From Anaerolineaceae bacterium (GTDB lineage: Bacteria > Chloroflexota > Anaerolineae > Promineifilales > Promineifilaceae), in the NCBI GenBank assembly GCA_002699125.1, contig PABI01000122.1, positions 1-64,000 of the forward strand: a DNA stretch of 64,000 nucleotides, read 5' to 3'. Position 1 is the stretch's first letter; each line of letters begins with the position of its first letter. This document shows, in pieces, positions 57,947 to 64,000 of the stretch. Below the pieces are notes generated by a model. The model saw only the letters and a list, made by a program, of their open reading frames with translations, was not told the DNA's origin and searched no databases. A program made the translations under genes and the position numbers.

Positions 57947-60274
57947 TCAATCGGGATGAATGGGCAGCTGAATAGCAAAATGGAACCCGGAATATTTTCC
58001 TTTGCCAAATAACAGCTTTCCATTGTGGAGCAGCGTGTAGCCTTTGGCAATGTAGAGACTGGGGCCGTATTCAGGGGCTTTCAGCAAATCAGGTTCATCA
58101 TTGGCCAAAATTTCTGTAAATTTGGCAATGGTCTCATCACTTAATTCCGCAGAAAATGACATGACAATTTCTACGCTGCCCGATTTGCGGTAGAGAGAGA
58201 GGAGAACTTCTTCATTTTTGGGGGAAGGCTCACTTTGCTGAACCCCAATTAGAATCAGACGCTCAATTGCTTCTTGCAGCGTGGTGGAATCTGCCTTTAC
58301 TTTGGGCATGTCGGTAACGGTGGTCATTTCTAGCTGCCATCCGTCTAATCCTTCTTGCAGCTTTAACGACTGGCAAGTTTCAAAGACGATGCCGCCCAGA
58401 TTAGAAGTGGGATATGCTTTTAAGCTGTGGGCGGTCCAGGCTTCGCCCGTTTTTAGCTCAGCCAGCGAGATGAAATCTTCAATGAGCCGGGTGAGGCGCA
58501 GGCTGTTGTCTTGAATGCCACGTAAAGAATGTTTTAGATCGCTGTCGGTATTGGCGTCTTGCAGCGCCTTGGCCAGCTCATCGGAATGTTCGGAAACGGA
58601 GGCCAGCGGGGTGCGGAATTCTGGCGAAATAAGGTTAATGATGCTTCGTTTTAGGCCGTCAAAGCTTTGGGCAACCAGGTTTTGATTATGGAAATATTTG
58701 TCCAGCTGCTTCTCTACATAGCGCAGCATGTCGTCGCTGTCGTACGGTTTGGTAATGTATTCATCAACCCCACGCCGAAAGCCTTCGTACTCGTCTTGTT
58801 TTTCACCTTTGGCGGTCAAGAAAATAAAGGGGATGTGCAGCCATTGGGGATTTTCGCGCACGCGCACGAGGAATTCGTAGCCGCTCATTTTAGGCATCAT
58901 GATGTCTGAGATGATCAGATCGGGGACTTGCTGATTGAGTACGTCCAGTGCTTCTTGTCCGTTGAGCGCGGTAAGGACGTTGAGCTTGTATTTGCCATCA
59001 AAGATGGTGAGTAGATCTTCTAACCCGTTCAGTAGATTTCGATCATCTTCAACCACCAGAACGGTGGCGTTTGCTTTGCCCTCGTCGGCAAATCCAGCTA
59101 CCTCTTGCGTTTTTTGACGCTGATAAACGGGCAGACTAACGGTGAATTTGCTGCCTTTGCCTTCCTGGCTTTCAGCTTCGATACGGCCGTTATGGAGCTG
59201 CACCAATCCCTGAACAATGGCTAAACCCGTGCCCGCACCCTGCTGCTCAAAAATCCCTCGATTGTATTGCACAAACGGCTCAAAAATCTGGCTTTTCATG
59301 TGTGCCGGGAAACCCATGCCCTCATCTGTCACAACAATAAAAATATTTTTGCCTTGGGCAAAAACTTCCACCTTAATATGATTTATGCGCCCTTCGCTGG
59401 GATCGGTGAACTTGATAGCATTACTTAAAAGTCGTTCCAGAATGTTGGCAATGCTGGCCGGATCGCCAAAAATCAAGGGGAGCTTGTCCGGTATTTGGCT
59501 GGTAAGCGTGTACTTTCCTTCTGTGGCAATGTTCTGATGGGCTGCGAGTACATCCTTAAGTAAGGCAGACAAGTTGGGCAGCGGTTTGGCCTGGGCCAAA
59601 TAGTTTGCCTGGGCTTCGCCGCTGCGCAGCTCCATCACGCGAATAAAATCATCTACCAGCCGCGTTAACCGGAAGCAGCCTGCCTGGATGCCGCGTAAAT
59701 ATTCACGGTAGTTACGGCCGTCAGTAAACTCTGTCAGGCTGTCGGCCAACATCTCGTAATAAGCCGTTACGTAGGTAAGCGGCGTGCGAAATTCATGGTT
59801 GAGAATTTGCAGGATGTTTTTCTTGAGCGACTCGATGTTGCGCTCTCGTGCCTGCCTACGTTCATAGGCCATATCCAGCTGAGCATGGATCAACGTTAGC
59901 AGTTCAGCGATGACAAACGGTTTGGTGATGTACAAATCGGCATCGCTCAATCGCCCTTTGCGAATATCCGGTTCTTCCCCTTTGGCGGTGACAAAGATAA
60001 ATGGGATTTGTATCCAGTCGGGGTTGGCACGAACGTGGTTCAAAAATTCATAGCCACCCATCTGAGGCATCATCACATCAGAGATGATGAGATCGGGTAC
60101 CTGCTCAGCCATGATGTCCAGCGCCATACGGCCGTCGTTGGCTTGCAACACGGTAATCTCGTAGCCCAATTCGGCAATTTCCAGAAGATCGTTCATGCCG
60201 TCCAGCATGGATTGATCATCTTCAACTATGAGGATAGTAGCAGTACGTTTGTTGGTTTTTTCAGCAAGTTGCAT
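57947..60274 (-). CDS. Hybrid sensor with duplicated receiver-kinase modules, second kinase degenerate
   Basis: A 775-residue soluble protein made of two homologous receiver plus histidine-kinase modules. Module 1 has receiver Asp66 (SDVMMP), HisKA His160 in LNHEFRTP, and HATPase with DEGMGFP and GTGLAIV. Module 2 has receiver Asp457 (SDIMMP), but its H-box reads ISPEFRTP with Pro551 in place of His, and its ATPase half lacks the G boxes. The two modules share strings such as QVPDLIISD and PFIF(V/L)TAKGE. Module 2 therefore probably regulates module 1 or acts as a dimerisation and phosphate-sink unit. No other partner is adjacent. Confidence 0.9.
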   Translation of the reverse strand: MQLAEKTNKRTATILIVEDDQSMLDGMNDLLEIAELGYEITVLQANDGRMALDIMAEQVPDLIISDVMMPQMGGYEFLNHVRANPDWIQIPFIFVTAKGEEPDIRKGRLSDADLYITKPFVIAELLTLIHAQLDMAYERRQARERNIESLKKNILQILNHEFRTPLTYVTAYYEMLADSLTEFTDGRNYREYLRGIQAGCFRLTRLVDDFIRVMELRSGEAQANYLAQAKPLPNLSALLKDVLAAHQNIATEGKYTLTSQIPDKLPLIFGDPASIANILERLLSNAIKFTDPSEGRINHIKVEVFAQGKNIFIVVTDEGMGFPAHMKSQIFEPFVQYNRGIFEQQGAGTGLAIVQGLVQLHNGRIEAESQEGKGSKFTVSLPVYQRQKTQEVAGFADEGKANATVLVVEDDRNLLNGLEDLLTIFDGKYKLNVLTALNGQEALDVLNQQVPDLIISDIMMPKMSGYEFLVRVRENPQWLHIPFIFLTAKGEKQDEYEGFRRGVDEYITKPYDSDDMLRYVEKQLDKYFHNQNLVAQSFDGLKRSIINLISPEFRTPLASVSEHSDELAKALQDANTDSDLKHSLRGIQDNSLRLTRLIEDFISLAELKTGEAWTAHSLKAYPTSNLGGIVFETCQSLKLQEGLDGWQLEMTTVTDMPKVKADSTTLQEAIERLILIGVQQSEPSPKNEEVLLSLYRKSGSVEIVMSFSAELSDETIAKFTEILANDEPDLLKAPEYGPSLYIAKGYTLLHNGKLLFGKGKYSGFHFAIQLPIHPD

Positions 60275-60708
60275 AACGTTTCCAGGTAAACGGTAGCGAT
60301 TTTCCGGATGTCCTGACGGTGAATTTGTTACGGCCGTTTACTCAGGTAAAAGCGAAAGTGGTTGATATGATTTGTTGTTTGCTTTCGCACCCTTTCCCGA
60401 ACAAATTACCAAAATTATACAGTATCCACATATTGTATCGCGGTGTGTATTTTGTACTCAATTTCTGACATCTCTTCTTTTCATAAAAAATTCTTGATTA
60501 TTAGTCACCAGAAACAGGCTCTTTGTCACTTGAAAGTTGCCAATAATTTTTGCCCATTGCCCGGTAGATAAAAACAACCAGCGCCTGCTGTTTGGCACTG
60601 GTTGTTTGGTAGATTGATTGAGATTTCTAACAGCCGGCATTTACCTATCGGTAAATAAACACACACCTTTAACTTGAAAGTCTTTCCCGCTTTTACACAA
60701 CATGGAAA
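60275..60708. other. Intergenic region with terminator and hairpin repeats
   Basis: A 434-base spacer without a credible gene. It holds GCGAAAG/CTTTCGC near 60357-60395 next to a GTAAAAGC arm, a terminator at 60572-60607, a TTACC-TATC-GGTAA hairpin near 60644, and a CCCGCTTTTAC arm near 60693. The two GTAAAAGC-type arms, 330 bases apart, may be the ends of one interrupted repeat. The promoter of the hybrid sensor must lie here. Confidence 0.45.
60572..60607 (-). terminator. Intrinsic terminator downstream of the LPQTG-ended protein gene
   Basis: AAACAACCAG(C/T)GCC arms pair over 14 bases with one mismatch and an 8-base loop. On the minus strand the stem is followed by TTTTTATC. It lies about 100 bases after the stop at 60709. 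Confidence 0.72.
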
Positions 60709-61350
60709 CTAGCTCGTTGTACGCAGGCGGCGAGCGAACACAAAAAGGCCGACCAGCACGAACGCAACCAGGACAACGCCCCAGGTATCCAGACCGGTCT
60801 GGGGCAGGGCATCACCTTCGCTGCCGTCCCCCGTTTCACTTAAGGCAGAAATTGGAGTCGGCGTGGCATCTTCATCAACTGCTTCAGCATCAGTGCTATC
60901 GTCTTCACTATCGGTCCCATCCGTCTCATCGGTCGTATCTGTTTCTTCGCCCTCGTCTGTGTCCTCGCCCTCTTCAATTTCGATCACCGCCTCTTCGTCG
61001 GTTGTATCATCAACCACGCGGGTGCTGGTGGGCGTGAGTGTCGCCGGGGCCGGTGTGTCGGTCGGGGCATCCGTGGGAACTGGCGTTTCAGTAGGGATGG
61101 CTACGGCCGTTTCTGTGGCGGCAATGGCAGTGGCGGCATTAGATGCTTCCGTCTCGGCATTACGCGTCTCGATGGCGGCCACTTCTGAAGCACGATCTTC
61201 TGCAGCACGATTATTGATCAAGAAAAAAGCAGTGCAGATGCCCATGAGAATAAACAGCGTTACCAGAACACCAACCGCCATCAAAAAGGGGCGGCGATTT
61301 GAAGACTCTTCCTCTTCCAGAAAATCTTCCTCTATATAATCATCTTGCAT
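60709..61350 (-). CDS. Membrane protein with a C-terminal LPQTG sorting-like signal
   Basis: A 213-residue protein. An acidic N-terminus and one membrane helix (about 22-46) are followed by an Ala/Glu coiled coil, a Thr/Pro linker and a very acidic Asp/Glu/Thr stretch. The C-terminus is LPQTG (182-186), a hydrophobic helix, then ARRLRTTS: the three parts of a sortase signal. Having both an N-terminal and a C-terminal helix is unusual. No sortase gene is in the window. The stretch is low in complexity, so homology would be weak. It is 45 bases downstream of the barrel protein gene, probably in the same operon. Confidence 0.72.
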   Translation of the reverse strand: MQDDYIEEDFLEEEESSNRRPFLMAVGVLVTLFILMGICTAFFLINNRAAEDRASEVAAIETRNAETEASNAATAIAATETAVAIPTETPVPTDAPTDTPAPATLTPTSTRVVDDTTDEEAVIEIEEGEDTDEGEETDTTDETDGTDSEDDSTDAEAVDEDATPTPISALSETGDGSEGDALPQTGLDTWGVVLVAFVLVGLFVFARRLRTTS

Positions 61351-61395
61351 AGTTTCCTCCGTTCAATAAATCGTTTATGGTGCAGGCCGCTGCTG

Positions 61396-62460
61396 CTAGG
61401 CAATGACATCTAGATTGGCCGTGGGCACAAACACCGTTTGCCCGTCCGGTAGTTCCACATCAACACCGGGGACCTTCATTCCCACTGCGGTTTGCTGCAA
61501 CCGATTATAGATGTGTTTTACGGTTCCTACCTGGGCTGTTTTTGTTTTGCCCAAAATGCGCACAAGCTGTCCTGGCGCCAATGCTTTCTTTACGGTTACC
61601 GCGTCTAAACCAAGGGCAGCTGCCTGGGGCAAAATAATTTCAGGGCGTTGGCCCGCTTCTACATTGTAATCACCAAACAGCGAGACTGAACGGCCGTCTG
61701 CCTGCTGCAACAGCTGAAAAATGGGGGCGCACATGCCGCTACCACCCCCGCCATCGGTCACAATGAGCGGTAAGGGGGAATCCTGGCTGGCCCGGCACAA
61801 CTCCGCCGAGGCGCTGCCGACAATCAGACCGCGCACCCCTAAATCCTCAGCCCGGTGAAACAGCTCCACATTATTCAAAACACCAATCGCCAGCACCTGT
61901 CCCGTCACATCCATGTTGAGATGTTCCGGTGACAAAACCGCACCGGGAGCGTTGGCCACAATCTTGAGCTGGCCCACACCTTCACGCCCGGAACCCCAGG
62001 CAGCTTGAATCAAACTGCCGCTGGTTTCAATCATGACGCCCCGATTGCTCACATAGCTGACAATGCGGCCGGCAACCAAAGCCCGCAGCTCCAGCCAATC
62101 AGACGTGGGTTGAATGGCGATACGGCCGTTCACCACATCAAAAAAAATACCGTCTACCGGCGAAACTACCTGCCGCTCGCCCAGCAGCCGCTTGCGCGAG
62201 GCCAGCACCGTTCCCGCCTCCACAGCCGCTCCCTTCTCTACGCGCAAATATTCGCCCAGTTCTTCAGGGGCAATGCCTAACTTTTCCACAGCGGACATGA
62301 TGGCAAAATCGGTGGCCATGGTGGTGCGCGCCACCACCTGAATGGGGCTGACCTCCTGCCCCACACGCACCACAACTTCACCCCCCTTGGGCAGCACACG
62401 CGGTCGCCGAATCTTGGTTTGCTCGCGGATGACAATGGAGCGATAAAACTCTTGCATCAC
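61396..62460 (-). CDS. Conserved protein with lipoyl-like and KOW-like segments, paired with the MutL-family gene
   Basis: A 354-residue soluble protein. Residues about 22-125 contain two hybrid-barrel-like segments (VLPKGGEVVVRVGQEVSP and LRVEKGAAVEAGTVL, then SPVDGIFFDV). The middle has VANAPGAVLSP and VTDGGGGSGM. The C-terminal 60 residues begin ALAPGQLVRIL and look like a KOW/SH3-type barrel. No catalytic motif is recognised. Its start codon directly abuts the stop of the MutL-family gene, so they are coupled; a functional complex is likely. The function is unknown. Confidence 0.68.
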   Translation of the reverse strand: MMQEFYRSIVIREQTKIRRPRVLPKGGEVVVRVGQEVSPIQVVARTTMATDFAIMSAVEKLGIAPEELGEYLRVEKGAAVEAGTVLASRKRLLGERQVVSPVDGIFFDVVNGRIAIQPTSDWLELRALVAGRIVSYVSNRGVMIETSGSLIQAAWGSGREGVGQLKIVANAPGAVLSPEHLNMDVTGQVLAIGVLNNVELFHRAEDLGVRGLIVGSASAELCRASQDSPLPLIVTDGGGGSGMCAPIFQLLQQADGRSVSLFGDYNVEAGQRPEIILPQAAALGLDAVTVKKALAPGQLVRILGKTKTAQVGTVKHIYNRLQQTAVGMKVPGVDVELPDGQTVFVPTANLDVIA

Positions 62461-64000
62461 CTAGCCTCCCATATCCCACAGCCACTTGCGCATCAGGCTG
62501 CGCCGGTCAGCTACATCACGCGGCAGGGCAAACGGCCGTCCCCGCGCATCTATCACCAAACCACCTACCAAACCGCCGGTCAACGTCATCTTCTTGCCCT
62601 GCCCCGGACCAAAACCAATATCAAAACGGCCCGTCGGCTTTACGTGAACTTTGGCGCTTTTACCCGGTGCAATGGGGAAGATTTCAATCTTGCCATACTC
62701 AATTTCGCCGTCAAAGCTGACCCGTTCCGATTCAATCGAAACTTCCATCGCTTTCTTGCCCAGCTGCCCTTTGCCGGTGGGCGCAATCACCCAACCCAGG
62801 TCAGACAACACGCCCGCTTCCAACGTTTGAATCACGGCCAGCGGCTGATAGGCTGCCAATGCCCCCAACGCCGGCAGCACGCCATAGCGATCCAGCGCAA
62901 TAGAAAAAATCCCGGTCGGTTGCAGCGCATCCAGCAGCATCAGCACAATTTGCCCCGGACGTGGCGCATTGGCCAGCGTACTGCCGCGCGCCAGGAGCAA
63001 GCCAAAAGGAGGCGGCGTGCGCTGTTCACCCACAAACGGCCAGTGGGCATCGCTGCCCGCAGCGGCAGCGGCACAGCCAATCAGCGTACGGGCCACAGCT
63101 TGCTCCATCTGCAATGTCTTCTCATCGGTAGACAGGGTAAACGGATGCAGCGATTTATTGAAAATGTAATCGGCCATCTCCGCTGCCGCAACCTCTACGG
63201 AGACCCACTGTCGAATTTCATCAATTGAAACCTTGTCCAGCAAATTCGCCACAGGGTGGCCCGTACCCAGTTCGGAATGTATGGAGACCTGCGCCTTTTC
63301 GGGATTGGCCGTCACCAATGAGACACTGTTACTGCCCAGGTCCACGCCCAAAACCGACTGGTTGTGCAGCGCGGCAAAGTAATGGGCAATGCCACCAAAC
63401 GCGTGGGCGGTGGGCAAAATAGGTGAGGTGCCCCAGTCACGTAGTTCCTGTACGCCGGGCAGTTCATTAATTTTCAGTTCTTCATACAGGTCGGTGATGA
63501 GCCGTACAGCATCATCCAGCTGTTCCGTTTCTAATGTGGGGCGCAAATTGTTGGCCATTTGCACATGGGCATACTCACCCAGCATTTCCTGCACCCGCTC
63601 GCGCAGCTTGATGTTGCCGGCAAAAATCACTTCCGGCACGTGGCTGTCGCCCATCACGCTTATGCCCAACCCCACTGATTCCACAATTTGCAGCAAGCGG
63701 TCTTCGGCACCGTCGTCTGTGCCGCCGGCGATGAGAATGAGTTCCGGCTGTGACTGCACCACGGCGCCTACCTGCTCATGCGGCCGTCGCTGGTCAGACA
63801 GCGTCAGGCGGTCTTTTTCATGATGGTAAACAGAACGTAGCGTCTTGCGGGCCGAGGTAATGCTTACTTCATCAAATAAACCAACCAGCAGCACATCCAG
63901 CGGCTGGGCAGCGCTGGCCACCGCGGCAAAATGATCGACGCCGGTGCCATCGGTGCGCACGGGGCGAATGAGACGCCCTTGCTCGTTGAGCAGCTTGCGC
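62461..64000 (-). CDS. MutL/GlmL-family ATPase, 5' end outside the window
   Basis: At least 512 codons; the frame is open to the right edge, so the N-terminus is missing. The actin-like ATPase fold is visible, with the phosphate motif GVDLGSNSVSL and HAFGGIAHYFAA before it. The PPFGLLLARGSTLA and LDALQPTGIFSIALD segments agree with the MutL family (named after the gene next to glutamate mutase). No mutase genes are in the window, so its task here is unknown; a reactivase or chaperone role for a B12 enzyme is the family-based guess. It is followed without gap by the barrel protein gene. Confidence 0.82.
   Translation of the reverse strand, partial: RKLLNEQGRLIRPVRTDGTGVDHFAAVASAAQPLDVLLVGLFDEVSITSARKTLRSVYHHEKDRLTLSDQRRPHEQVGAVVQSQPELILIAGGTDDGAEDRLLQIVESVGLGISVMGDSHVPEVIFAGNIKLRERVQEMLGEYAHVQMANNLRPTLETEQLDDAVRLITDLYEELKINELPGVQELRDWGTSPILPTAHAFGGIAHYFAALHNQSVLGVDLGSNSVSLVTANPEKAQVSIHSELGTGHPVANLLDKVSIDEIRQWVSVEVAAAEMADYIFNKSLHPFTLSTDEKTLQMEQAVARTLIGCAAAAAGSDAHWPFVGEQRTPPPFGLLLARGSTLANAPRPGQIVLMLLDALQPTGIFSIALDRYGVLPALGALAAYQPLAVIQTLEAGVLSDLGWVIAPTGKGQLGKKAMEVSIESERVSFDGEIEYGKIEIFPIAPGKSAKVHVKPTGRFDIGFGPGQGKKMTLTGGLVGGLVIDARGRPFALPRDVADRRSLMRKWLWDMGG

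Larger units (their letters stand above)
930..62539. repeat. Dispersed palindromic octamer ACGGCCGT, about 110 copies
   Basis: A by-eye scan found about 110 exact copies across the window, often extended to AACGGCCGTT. Base composition predicts one or two. Copies lie in genes in all three reading frames (giving, for example, Asp-Gly-Arg, Thr-Ala-Val or Glu-Arg-Pro) and in spacers. Examples start at 930, 996, 10808 and 62532. The span given is from first to last copy seen. Confidence 0.85.

Noticed and set aside
60458..60640. A 60-codon minus-strand frame in the spacer before the hybrid sensor
   Set aside because: It runs through a terminator hairpin, has no ribosome binding site and no recognisable protein features.

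Overview
The window looks like chromosome of a moderately GC-rich member of the Chloroflexota, probably the Anaerolineae/Caldilineae side. This is an inference from gene content: BTAD-type AAA/TPR regulators, secreted lipoproteins with Thr/Pro linkers, a Kelch protein ending in YLPLV, a multidomain alpha-2-macroglobulin, a MutL/GlmL-family ATPase, and RodZ- and PspA-like genes with no phage or plasmid hallmarks. I found no rRNA, tRNA or CRISPR array.

Layout. 0-9 kb: a short secreted protein, a 1933-residue alpha-2-macroglobulin lipoprotein and an internally duplicated beta-propeller lipoprotein. 9-11 kb: TPR protein, HAD hydrolase and hotdog thioesterase. 11.4-13.8 kb: histidine kinase, receiver protein and a small lipoprotein. 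13.8-19 kb: a molybdenum hydroxylase locus (XdhC, fused FAD/[2Fe-2S] subunit, a two-helix membrane protein, Mo-binding subunit). 19.3-27.2 kb: a secreted lipase-like protein, a Kelch protein, and a lipoprotein plus dual-kinase pair; the last three are more AT-rich. 27.5-29.7 kb: Moco maturation genes yqeB and a yqeC-mocA fusion that plausibly serve the hydroxylase. 29.7-33 kb: a BTAD/SARP-type regulator divergent from a ParB-like protein, with an 11-bp-period direct repeat between them. 33-39.2 kb: a block of small stress-associated families (YgjP-like peptidase, DUF1206, a degenerate metzincin fused to a membrane domain, truncated PAP2, DedA, DUF2252 fragment, ChaB, AI-2E transporter, CsbD). 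39.6-47 kb: orphan receiver, triple-repeat lipoprotein, NarL-type two-component system, MFS protein, bactofilin-like membrane protein. 47-51.6 kb: flavin reductase, phosphatase-superfamily enzyme, DoxX, a RAYT transposase with REP palindromes, and a restriction-enzyme remnant. 51.6-64 kb: rimO, rodZ-like, rplI, a PspA operon, a duplicated hybrid sensor, an LPQTG-ended protein and a MutL-family ATPase running off the right edge.

Two non-coding signals stand out. First, the palindromic octamer ACGGCCGT occurs about 110 times by eye, in genes and spacers, where composition predicts one or two copies; it behaves like the cyanobacterial HIP1 octamer. Second, four intergenic elements (11184-11293, 19077-19168, 23439-23530, 47061-47161) share one architecture without sharing sequence: two adjacent hairpins with unrelated stems whose loops are complementary to each other, so that they could kiss. 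They lie just after gene 3' ends. I consider these the best candidates for something undescribed.
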